From Bacteroidales bacterium (GTDB lineage: Bacteria > Bacteroidota > Bacteroidia > Bacteroidales > SMBSF39): a stretch of DNA of 5,416 bases. This document shows positions 1 through 5,114 of this stretch, in pieces. Where the stretch lies: positions 1 to 5,416 of the forward strand of contig JAIOSH010000609.1 of assembly GCA_021107685.1 (NCBI GenBank), in the 5' to 3' direction. Position 1 is the first letter of the stretch; every line of letters starts with the position of its first letter. The notes below the pieces were generated by a model. That model ran no database searches. It was not told the DNA's origin and saw only the letters and a list, made by a program, of their open reading frames with translations. The translations under genes were made by a program, and so were the position numbers.

Positions 1-98
1 TGCAAATGCTATATTACTATATTCAAAAAGGGTTTAGAAATAAAATATAAGCTCCTTCTTGCTATTACAAGTAAAGGAATTGTCCGACCAAAATATTT

Positions 99-125
99 CC
101 CCAGCACCTCAAAATATTATTTAGC
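99..125. repeat. 27-bp direct repeat, copy 1
   Basis: Begins CCCCAGCACCTCA and ends ATTTAGC. It matches the copy at 300-326 at 25 of 27 positions. The copies start 201 bp apart and enclose 174 bp without a gene. Copy 1 runs directly into the plus-strand terminator. It could be a dispersed intergenic element or a duplicated 3'-UTR fragment of the neighbouring gene. Confidence 0.7.
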
Positions 126-145
126 CAAAAAAATTGGCTTTTTTT
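123..145 (+). terminator. Intrinsic terminator (plus strand)
   Basis: A perfect 6-bp stem, AGCCAA (123-128) with TTGGCT (134-139), closes a loop of five A and is followed by six T (140-145). This is the standard Rho-independent layout for plus-strand transcription. Read on the minus strand the hairpin has no T tract, so it does not obviously serve the gene at 322-1014. It probably ends a transcript entering from the left of the window. The stem is short, hence moderate confidence. Confidence 0.55.
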
Positions 146-251
146 AAAACAGGCTAAAAGTAGTTTATACTTTTTAGTATCAATAAATTAAATTGATCTG
201 CCTATTAGCGGATGAAATTTAAAATTTGGTTGAATAAACAAGGCTTTCCCA

Positions 252-272
252 AATTTCTAATTTCTAATTTCT
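252..272. repeat. 7-bp tandem triplication (AATTTCT)3
   Basis: Three exact consecutive copies of AATTTCT at 252-258, 259-265 and 266-272. It is a short intergenic microsatellite-like repeat with no visible function. Confidence 0.85.
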
Positions 273-299
273 GTTGATTAAAGATAACACATTTATACA

Positions 300-326
300 C
301 CCCAGCACCTCACAATAATATTTAGC
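300..326. repeat. 27-bp direct repeat, copy 2
   Basis: Second copy of the sequence at 99-125, with two mismatches. It overlaps the stop codon (322-324, minus strand) of the adjacent gene and the left arm of the hairpin at 311-339. The shared part on the minus strand is therefore the stop region plus the 3' flank ending in GAGGTGCTGGGG. Confidence 0.7.
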
Positions 327-339
327 TAATATTATTGTG
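311..339 (-). terminator. 12-bp perfect hairpin at end of unknown gene
   Basis: Arms CACAATAATATT (311-322) and AATATTATTGTG (328-339) are perfect reverse complements around the 5-nt loop TAGCT. The stop codon of the minus-strand gene (322-324) sits at the edge of the loop, so the last codons form one arm. No T tract follows on the minus strand (the next bases are AGGTGCTGGGG), so it is not a typical intrinsic terminator. It may act as a 3'-end stabilising or processing structure. The structure itself is certain; the role is inferred. Confidence 0.45.
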
Positions 340-1014
340 GTCAGCCTGAAATTTATATCCAAGCCTTTTGCCTGTTCTGATTTTCATATTATCAATTCTG
401 GCTTGTATTTCCTGAACAGTTACTTCTTTGACGTTATTATAGGGAGGTGTCAATAAATCAAAATTAATAGTATATAAGATTGATGATTCAATGATTTTTC
501 TTATAGCTTCTTTATTCATAATTGCATTAACGAAATTATTATATAAGAATCCGATTTCTCTTTTTCCTTCAATAAAATAATGAAGGTCTTTATTGATACA
601 AACCCTGCCAATAAGATACCCAATATCATTTAACCTATTATACTTGAAAGAATCGCTTAAAAAATTATAAATATTAATAATACCACAGTAAGATCGGTCT
701 TTATTCGCTTTTACATAAGAAGTTTTCATAACTTCATGGTCTCTAGAAAATTCAAATACATTTGTATGCATCATAAAAATCAGAATATCTCCTGCAAATT
801 TTAATTCAACCTCAAATTCACCTTTATCTTTACATTCTATTGCGATTTTTCTTTTTAATGTAGCAGGGTTTTTATGGAAGCCTTCAACAATCTGATGAAT
901 TATATTTCGAAATTCTTTAAAAGTATGTAAAGTGTTATTATAAACAACATGCTTTAAATTTGCTTTATGAATTAAAGTATTATATAATTCCGATGATTTG
1001 TTGAGTTTATTCAT
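322..1014 (-). CDS. Conserved Bacteroidota protein of unknown function
   Basis: A protein of 230 residues when started at the ATG at 1014. The same frame extends 10 residues to a TTG at 1044, but that would overlap the end of porT by 8 nt; the ATG leaves a 22-nt gap and is preferred. No signal peptide, long membrane segment or recognised catalytic motif is visible, so it is probably cytoplasmic. A hydrophobic strand-like stretch around residues 74-86 (GDILIFMMHTNVFEF) and the segment at 110-136 (CGIINIYNFLSDSF, then YNRLNDIGYLIGR) look like the structured core. The C-terminal 40 residues are basic and helix-prone (VQEIQARIDNMKIRTGKR). It resembles conserved hypothetical proteins I recall from Bacteroidetes, but I cannot name a family. 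It is the last gene of the likely operon and lies immediately downstream of porT, which could suggest a link to secretion; that is positional inference only. Its stop codon lies in a perfect hairpin. Confidence 0.85.
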   Translation of the reverse strand: MNKLNKSSELYNTLIHKANLKHVVYNNTLHTFKEFRNIIHQIVEGFHKNPATLKRKIAIECKDKGEFEVELKFAGDILIFMMHTNVFEFSRDHEVMKTSYVKANKDRSYCGIINIYNFLSDSFKYNRLNDIGYLIGRVCINKDLHYFIEGKREIGFLYNNFVNAIMNKEAIRKIIESSILYTINFDLLTPPYNNVKEVTVQEIQARIDNMKIRTGKRLGYKFQADHNNIS

Positions 1015-1036
1015 TGAGAAAAAGATAATCGGTTTG

Positions 1037-1813
1037 CTATTCAAAAGTAAATGAAAGTAGAAATATTTTTGAGTTTAAACTTTCAATACCATCTGTATAA
1101 ATATTATTTTCTTTTTTTAGTATATCAAAAATACCATACGACATTTTTATTTCAGCACCAAATTTAAACCATTCATTATAAAAATCAAATCCAACTCCAA
1201 TTTCAAAAGCAAGGTCATTTTTTTTCAATTTAACCTGTACAAGATTTCTATCTTCTTTTTTGTTTGCCTGTGAAGCCAAATCAATACTGTATTTTAAACC
1301 TGAAAGCAAATAAGCTCTTACATTATGTATTCTCTTAGATTTGTACTTGATATTAATAGGCAAATCAATGAAAGTAGAAGAAATTGCTTTTTTAATTTCT
1401 AATACGGGAATTCTTTCTTCATTATTTTTGTATGGATATATTGTATAATTAATGTATCTTTCACCAAAGGATAGCGCCGGAACAAATCTCAGATCAAAAT
1501 ATTGACCTAATCTAAGGTTTGATACAATTCCAATTGTAAATCCATAGGTGGGTTCACCTTCAACACCATAGAGCATTGCTGAATCTGCATAAAAATCTCC
1601 GGTGTAGGTCGAGTCAAAAACTATATTATTTAAATTGGGAACAGTTTTTATGGTGAATAACATTTGGTTTAAACCTAATGAAAAACCAAAATGATATTTT
1701 TTATAATCGAAAACAGGAAGGTTTTCAACATTTCTCCTCTGTGCATAAGAATTTTGTGAAAGTAATGATAGATGGATTATTATCCCTAATAAAATTATTT
1801 TGAAAAGTTTCAA
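1037..1813 (-). CDS. porT: PorT family protein, type IX secretion system component (TTG start)
   Basis: A 258-residue protein of the PorT/SprT family, an outer-membrane-associated beta-barrel protein needed for T9SS secretion and gliding in Bacteroidota. Residues 1-24 form a signal peptide (MKLFKIILLG, a hydrophobic core, then SYA before Q25). The mature start RRNVENLPVFDYKKYHFGF (26-44) is the typical PorT N-terminus. Residues 146-182 (STFIDLPINIKYKS, then AYLLSGLKYSIDLAS) match the conserved central strands, and the chain ends in an alternating strand with aromatic residues (FLLSFTFE), as expected of an outer-membrane barrel. Length is close to the family norm. The start is a TTG at 1813: reading upstream in frame gives only ATT, then a stop at 1838-1840, and no ATG occurs before the mature domain. 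It lies between the heptose kinase gene and a gene of unknown function. The T9SS cargo tail at the right edge of the window fits a lineage with this pathway. Confidence 0.9.
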   Translation of the reverse strand: MKLFKIILLGIIIHLSLLSQNSYAQRRNVENLPVFDYKKYHFGFSLGLNQMLFTIKTVPNLNNIVFDSTYTGDFYADSAMLYGVEGEPTYGFTIGIVSNLRLGQYFDLRFVPALSFGERYINYTIYPYKNNEERIPVLEIKKAISSTFIDLPINIKYKSKRIHNVRAYLLSGLKYSIDLASQANKKEDRNLVQVKLKKNDLAFEIGVGFDFYNEWFKFGAEIKMSYGIFDILKKENNIYTDGIESLNSKIFLLSFTFE

Positions 1814-1865
1814 AAGATTTATATTTTTATTAATGAATTAATAACGAGTATTCGTTTTTTTTATT

Positions 1866-2876
1866 TTATTGTTGAAATTTCAGTATTTCATTTAAAAGTT
1901 TTTCTTTATTAATTGGTACCACACCAACTTCCTCACAAACAAGCCCTCCTGCCAAATTTGAAATTGAAGCAATTTCAGGTGTAGGAAGTCTAGATACAAG
2001 ACATAAAGAAGCAACACTTATTACTGTATCTCCTGCTCCGGATACATCAGATATCGAACGAATATGAGCTGGAATATACTTTATATGTTTTTCATTTTTT
2101 TTATAATAAGAAACAAGTACTCCATCCTCTGAAAGCGTAACCATAACTGTTGCAATATTATGTTTGTTTTGTAACAATGAAACTGCTTCTGTTAATTCAT
2201 CCTTATTTTTCGAATCAAAATCAATCTTTAATCCTTCTTTTAATTCTTTAATATTAGGTTTGAATAAAGTTATGTTTTTGTAAGCATTGAAATTATTCTT
2301 TTTAGGATCAACAACAACAGGGATATTAATTTTATTTGCTAAAGAAGTAACTTTTTCTATCAGGTCAGGTGTAATTATTCCTTTATCATAATCCTGAAAA
2401 ATAATTATATCAATTTTTTCATTTTCCAGTAAATACTTTATTTTATCAGAAATTTTTATTAAATCCGTGGCATTAAGTTCTGTATCAATTTCTTCATCTA
2501 CTCTAAGCATTTGGGTATTATTACCTATTACTCTGAACTTAGTTGTAGTGATTCTGTCATTACTTCTGCAAATTCCTTTAGTATCTAAACTTTCATTTTT
2601 AAGCAATTCTAAAAATTCATTTCCTTTTAATTCATTACCAATTACTGAGCAAAGTATTGGTCTGGCTCCGAGGGCTTTGATATTTAAAGCAACATTTGCT
2701 GCACCGCCTAATCTGTTTTCTCTTTTTTTAACTGTAACAATAGGGACAGGGGCTTCAGGCGATATTCTTTCAACATCTCCCCATAAATAAGAATCAACCA
2801 TAACATCGCCAATAATTAAAACATTATAATTATTGAATGACTCAAAAAGTTTATGATATTTTTCTTTTTTTAACAT
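1866..2876 (-). CDS. rfaE1: D-glycero-beta-D-manno-heptose-7-phosphate kinase-like PfkB carbohydrate kinase
   Basis: A 336-residue ribokinase/PfkB-family kinase most like the N-terminal kinase domain of HldE (RfaE), which phosphorylates heptose 7-phosphate at C1 using ATP on the route to ADP-heptose for LPS-type sugars. The RfaE hallmark GDVMVDSYLWGDVERISPEA spans residues 23-42, followed by PVP. GGAANVALN (57-65) is the PfkB sugar-binding signature, VDPKK lies at 189-193, KPN at 206-208, VTLSEDG at 246-252, and DVSGAGDT (277-284) supplies the anion hole and the catalytic base Asp283. The common version of the last motif is DTTGAGDT; Val-Ser here is a mild variant. The protein stops after the kinase fold, so the cytidylyl/adenylyltransferase half of bifunctional HldE is absent and would have to be encoded elsewhere. 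ATG start at 2876, 27 nt after the aminotransferase stop. Family is certain; exact substrate is likely but inferred. Confidence 0.88.
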   Translation of the reverse strand: MLKKEKYHKLFESFNNYNVLIIGDVMVDSYLWGDVERISPEAPVPIVTVKKRENRLGGAANVALNIKALGARPILCSVIGNELKGNEFLELLKNESLDTKGICRSNDRITTTKFRVIGNNTQMLRVDEEIDTELNATDLIKISDKIKYLLENEKIDIIIFQDYDKGIITPDLIEKVTSLANKINIPVVVDPKKNNFNAYKNITLFKPNIKELKEGLKIDFDSKNKDELTEAVSLLQNKHNIATVMVTLSEDGVLVSYYKKNEKHIKYIPAHIRSISDVSGAGDTVISVASLCLVSRLPTPEIASISNLAGGLVCEEVGVVPINKEKLLNEILKFQQ

Positions 2877-2903
2877 CAGCAGTTTGTTGTGGTTTTTTTC
2901 AAC

Positions 2904-4106
2904 CTAAATTAATTTTTCAAGTGCTTCTTTGATACGTTTAATGGCTTTTTCAAGTTGAGCTTTTGAAGTAGCATAAGAAATACGAATACAATTCGGATTG
3001 CCAAAAGCAGAACCTGTAACCATTGCAACCTGAACTTCATTTAAAAGGTATAAACAAAGATCAGTGCTGTTTTTAATTATGGTTTTACCATCGGATTTAC
3101 CAAAATAATATGATATGTCGGGGAAAATATAAAAAGCTCCGGCAGGTATATTTATTTTTATACCTTGTATGTTTTTTAAAAGTTCAATAAGAAAATCTCT
3201 TCTTTCTTTAAATGCTTTTTGCATTTCTTTTAATTCGTTTGATGTATCGGTATTAGAAGATATTGCTGTTAAAGCTGCAAGTTGAGAAATTGATGAAGCA
3301 CCTGATGTTATCTGTCCTTGTAAAGTATCGCAAGCCTCAGCAATTTCTACGGGAGCTGCAAGATAACCAATTCTCCACCCTGTCATTGCAAAACCCTTTG
3401 AAACGCCATTTACAGTAATAACTTTATCTTTAATAAAATCAAACTGGGCAATGCTTTCGTGTTTCCCTGCAAAATTAATATATTCATAAATTTCATCGGA
3501 AATAATAAAAATATTTTTATGCTTTGATATTACTTCTGCTATCTTTTTTAATTCATCTTTTGAATAAAACGAACCTGTTGGATTACATGGTGAACTGAAC
3601 AAAAAAATCTTTGTTTTATTTGTAATTGCTTTTTCAACTTGTTCGGGTGTTACCTTAAAATCATTTTCAATTGTAGTTGGAATTTCAACAATCTTTCCTT
3701 GTGCAAGTTTTGTTATTTCGGGATATGAAACCCAGTAAGGTGATGGAAGAATTACTTCCTCGCCGGGATTTACAAGGCTTAATATTACATTGGCTATTGA
3801 TTGTTTTGCTCCGTTTGAAATAACAATTTGCTCATAATTATAATCAAGATTGTTTTCTTTTTTAAATTTATTTGCAATAGCTTTACGTAATTCAATAAGA
3901 CCCGATACCGGTGTATAGTGTGTGTGATTTTCATCTATTGCTGTTTTTGCAGCTTCTTTTATATAATTAGGTGTGTTGAAATCAGGTTCGCCTATACTTA
4001 AATTTATTACATCATAGCCCTGAGCTTTTAATTTCCTGCTCAACCTTGTCATTTCCAAAGTAGCTGATTCTGAAAGATTGTTAACTCTGTCCGATAAAAT
4101 ATTCAT
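2904..4106 (-). CDS. Pyridoxal phosphate-dependent aminotransferase, aspartate type (class I, subgroup Ib)
   Basis: A full-length 400-residue fold-type I aminotransferase that moves amino groups between an amino acid, probably aspartate, and 2-oxoglutarate in the cytoplasm. Visible signatures in order: NLSIGEPDF (35-43) in the N-terminal substrate loop; SNGAKQSI (97-104), the PLP-phosphate loop; PSPYWVSYPE (121-130), typical of the Ib aspartate aminotransferases; SSPCNPTG (171-178) with Asn175; SDEIYE (203-208) with Asp204 and Tyr207, which contact the cofactor; SKGFAMTGWRIGY (236-248) with the Schiff-base Lys237; and IRISYA (374-379) with Arg375, which binds the alpha-carboxylate. All key residues are present. 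ATG start at 4106, first gene of the minus-strand block, with a TAnnTTTG promoter box 36 nt upstream. It would often be annotated aspC or aatA. Substrate choice within the family (aspartate, prephenate, or other) cannot be settled by eye. Confidence 0.93.
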   Translation of the reverse strand: MNILSDRVNNLSESATLEMTRLSRKLKAQGYDVINLSIGEPDFNTPNYIKEAAKTAIDENHTHYTPVSGLIELRKAIANKFKKENNLDYNYEQIVISNGAKQSIANVILSLVNPGEEVILPSPYWVSYPEITKLAQGKIVEIPTTIENDFKVTPEQVEKAITNKTKIFLFSSPCNPTGSFYSKDELKKIAEVISKHKNIFIISDEIYEYINFAGKHESIAQFDFIKDKVITVNGVSKGFAMTGWRIGYLAAPVEIAEACDTLQGQITSGASSISQLAALTAISSNTDTSNELKEMQKAFKERRDFLIELLKNIQGIKINIPAGAFYIFPDISYYFGKSDGKTIIKNSTDLCLYLLNEVQVAMVTGSAFGNPNCIRISYATSKAQLEKAIKRIKEALEKLI

Positions 4107-4138
4107 TCTGTTTTATTTTAAATTTTTTATTAATTTTG
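4107..4138 (+). promoter_or_regulatory. Bacteroidota-type promoter for the DUF7935-like gene
   Basis: A perfect -7 box TAATTTTG (consensus TAnnTTTG) lies at 4131-4138. A -33-like TCTG (consensus TTTG) is at 4107-4110, 20 nt before it, which fits the usual spacing. Transcription would begin near 4143, leaving a leader of about 58 nt before the ATG at 4202. The box faces the minus-strand -7 box at 4143-4150 across only 4 bp. Confidence 0.55.
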
Positions 4139-4142
4139 GCTG

Positions 4143-4150
4143 CAAATGTA
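4143..4150 (-). promoter_or_regulatory. Bacteroidota-type -7 box for the aminotransferase operon
   Basis: The minus strand reads TACATTTG from 4150 to 4143, a perfect TAnnTTTG match 36 nt upstream of the aminotransferase ATG. A weak -33 candidate TTTT lies at 4172-4175, 21 nt further upstream. The predicted start of transcription, near 4138, falls in the opposing promoter's -7 box. Confidence 0.55.
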
Positions 4151-4201
4151 ATAAATTAAATATTAGTAATTAAAATGAATTCTAAATTTAACTTTTTTTA
4201 G

Positions 4202-4723
4202 ATGAATACTCTAATTGACATATTAAAATATATTTTACCTGCCGGAATTGTTTTTGCTGTAACATATTTTCTGATAAAGAGTTTCTTAGATAATGAACAA
4301 AAAAAACGAACAATAGATATTGAAGTATCGACTAAGAAAATAATTACTCCAATTCGTTTGCAAGCTTATGAGCGAATAGTTTTATTGCTTGAAAGGATTT
4401 CACCTAATAATTTAATACTTCGTGTTAACAAACCCGGTATAATGGCTTTTCACTTACAAACATCTCTTATAAAAACAATACGTGAAGAATTTGATCATAA
4501 TTTATCTCAACAACTTTATCTTTCTTCGGAAGCCTGGGAATTAATTAAAAATGCTAAAGAAGAAGTGATAAAGCTTATCAATACTGCTGCTGCAGGACTT
4601 AATGAGACATCTTCGGGAATAGATTTGGTTAAAATTATTTTAGATATGGAATCCCGGATAAAAAACACACCAATAAATATCGCTTTGGAATATGTTAAAA
4701 ACGAAGTGAGAAGTATATTTTAG
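4202..4723 (+). CDS. DUF7935-like membrane-anchored protein of unknown function
   Basis: A 173-residue protein with one N-terminal membrane segment (about residues 8-26, ILKYILPAGIVFAVTYFLI) and no signal-peptidase site, followed by a mostly helical soluble part. Conserved-looking stretches are IRLQAYERIVLLLERISPNN (51-70), REEFDHNLSQQLYLSSEAW (94-112) and the KEEVIKLINTAAA block (119-131). I recall this pattern as a Bacteroidota-specific conserved family annotated DUF7935; no function is known to me. The first residues before the membrane segment are few, and the charged KSF(L)DNEQKKR that follows suggests the soluble part faces the cytoplasm. ATG start at 4202 with no Shine-Dalgarno sequence, as is usual in the phylum. 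It is transcribed away from the aminotransferase operon from an interlocked promoter region, and is followed by the repeat-rich stretch at 4724-5114. Confidence 0.85.
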   Translation: MNTLIDILKYILPAGIVFAVTYFLIKSFLDNEQKKRTIDIEVSTKKIITPIRLQAYERIVLLLERISPNNLILRVNKPGIMAFHLQTSLIKTIREEFDHNLSQQLYLSSEAWELIKNAKEEVIKLINTAAAGLNETSSGIDLVKIILDMESRIKNTPINIALEYVKNEVRSIF

Positions 4724-4758
4724 TTTGTAACTAACACTGTAAGAATTCAGAGGGTGAT

Positions 4759-4826
4759 AAGGGTTATTTTTATGGTTTTATTGTTATATGGTTAAATGGT
4801 TTATGTGTTAAAGTGTTATTGTGTTT
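4759..4826. repeat. Degenerate 8-bp tandem array, pattern WWKKGTTW
   Basis: Seven consecutive octamers from 4771 to 4826 (TATGGTTT, TATTGTTA, TATGGTTA, AATGGTTT, ATGTGTTA, AAGTGTTA, TTGTGTTT) all fit WWKKGTTW, with GTT invariant at positions 5-7. An eighth fitting unit, AAGGGTTA, lies at 4759-4766, separated by TTTT. The array lies inside an 85-nt stretch (4749-4833) with no C on the plus strand. It starts 35 nt after the DUF7935-like stop codon. Confidence 0.75.
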
Positions 4827-4835
4827 TAATTAGCC

Positions 4836-4962
4836 CCTGAACGAAAACATTGTTGTTTCTTGTCATTTCAACCAAAGGGATAAATCTCCATCAATCTGTA
4901 TGTCAGGGCTTGAGATTTCTCGCTCCATTAGAAATGACAGTTTTGAATAGTTTTCGTGCAGG
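4836..4962. repeat. 127-bp nested inverted repeat (palindromic intergenic element)
   Basis: Outer arms 4836-4848 (CCTGAACGAAAAC) and 4950-4962 pair at 12 of 13 positions. Inner arms 4861-4888 (starting TGTCATTTC, ending AAATCTC) and 4912-4939 pair at 21 of 28, with the two ends perfect (9 and 7 bp) and the middle diverged. The central loop is 4889-4911. The TGTCATTTC...AAATCTC core resembles a palindromic repeat that I recall as widespread between genes in Bacteroidota. It has no open frame and no transposase, so it is a MITE-like or REP-like element, possibly acting as a bidirectional terminator between the convergent genes. Confidence 0.75.
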
Positions 4963-5019
4963 CATTAATTAACAATTTGTTTCCTGTAGCTTGTTTTTTA
5001 TTACTGATCACCGAATTAA

Positions 5020-5043
5020 ACGCAGAGACGCAAAGACGCAGAG
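5020..5043. repeat. 8-bp tandem repeat, three units of ACGCAGAG
   Basis: ACGCAGAG (5020-5027), ACGCAAAG (5028-5035) and ACGCAGAG (5036-5043) are contiguous, with one substitution in the middle unit. It is unusually G+C-rich for its surroundings. Similar short repeats are common between genes in many bacterial genomes and cause false ORFs with an ETQRRRE peptide. Confidence 0.85.
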
Positions 5044-5067
5044 AAAAACAACCATTAGTTGTCATTA

Positions 5068-5111
5068 CCTACTGCCTACTGCTACTGCCACTGCTACTGA
5101 TACTGCTACTG
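5068..5111. repeat. 6/7-bp tandem satellite, CTACTG type
   Basis: Seven units: CCTACTG twice (5068-5081), then CTACTG, CCACTG, CTACTG, ATACTG and CTACTG (5082-5111). The array ends 3 nt before the stop codon of the minus-strand T9SS cargo gene (5115-5117), so its transcript would carry CAGTAG-type repeats at the start of its 3' UTR. Unit length changes from 7 to 6 bp within the array. Confidence 0.85.
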
Positions 5112-5114
5112 CCC

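Larger units (their letters stand above)
1..321. other. Gene-free left flank with repeats
   Basis: No convincing coding region was found here. The stretch contains a plus-strand terminator-like hairpin (123-145), two imperfect 27-bp direct repeats (99-125 and 300-326), a 7-bp triplication (252-272) and small weak hairpins such as ATCAAT/ATTGAT (179-184 with 192-197). Plus frame 1 is open from the window edge to a TAA at 145-147, but it has no recognisable protein signature and runs through the terminator stem, so I do not call it a gene. The terminator suggests that a plus-strand gene ends shortly before or at the left edge. Confidence 0.6.
322..4106 (-). other. Predicted four-gene operon: aminotransferase - heptose kinase - porT - unknown
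   Basis: Four minus-strand genes follow each other with gaps of 27, 52 and 22 nt. No convincing minus-strand terminator lies between them, and a TAnnTTTG promoter box precedes the first gene. Co-transcription is therefore the simplest reading. The 52-nt gap before porT is the likeliest place for an extra promoter or processing site, but I see no good box there. A TACTTTTG match inside the end of porT (1042-1049) could in principle add transcription of the last gene, but no -33 element accompanies it. Confidence 0.6.
4724..5114. other. Convergent gene-free region filled with repeats
   Basis: These 391 nt separate the ends of two convergent genes and contain no credible coding region. An open plus frame from 4956 to 5207 exists but is made of repeat sequence (its ETQRRRE-like peptide is the translation of the ACGCAGAG repeat) and runs into the opposite gene. 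Four repeat elements occupy much of the stretch: 4759-4826, 4836-4962, 5020-5043 and 5068-5111. No classical stem plus T-tract terminator is seen for either gene; the inverted repeat may serve that role. Confidence 0.75.

Noticed and set aside
1..147. Plus-strand frame 1 open from the window edge to a TAA at 145-147 (48 codons)
   Set aside because: No recognisable protein motif, the opposite strand is also partly open, the 3' part is an intrinsic terminator stem and a 27-bp repeat, and an open run of this length is not rare in six frames of short sequence.
154..177. Hairpin CTAAAAGTA / TACTTTTTAG in the left flank
   Set aside because: AT-rich, imperfect (one extra T) and expected by chance in such sequence; no adjacent gene or T tract gives it a role.
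1014..1044. TTG start at 1044 for the unknown gene, adding 10 residues and overlapping porT by 8 nt
   Set aside because: An ATG at 1014 is available and removes the overlap; the extra residues show no feature supporting the longer form.
1042..1049. Minus-strand TACTTTTG, a TAnnTTTG match 28 nt upstream of the unknown gene
   Set aside because: It lies in the coding end of porT, has no TTTG at the -33 distance, and about one such match is expected by chance in the window.
1843..1864. Hairpin AACGA-GTAT-TCGTT followed by a T run on the plus strand between kinase and porT genes
   Set aside because: It would terminate plus-strand transcription, but no plus-strand gene is there; on the operon strand it has no T tract, and the stem is only 5 bp.
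2467..2790. 107-codon plus-strand open frame inside the heptose kinase gene
   Set aside because: It is antisense to a well-supported kinase gene with conserved motifs; its Ser/Leu-rich composition is what reverse reading of AT-rich coding sequence gives.
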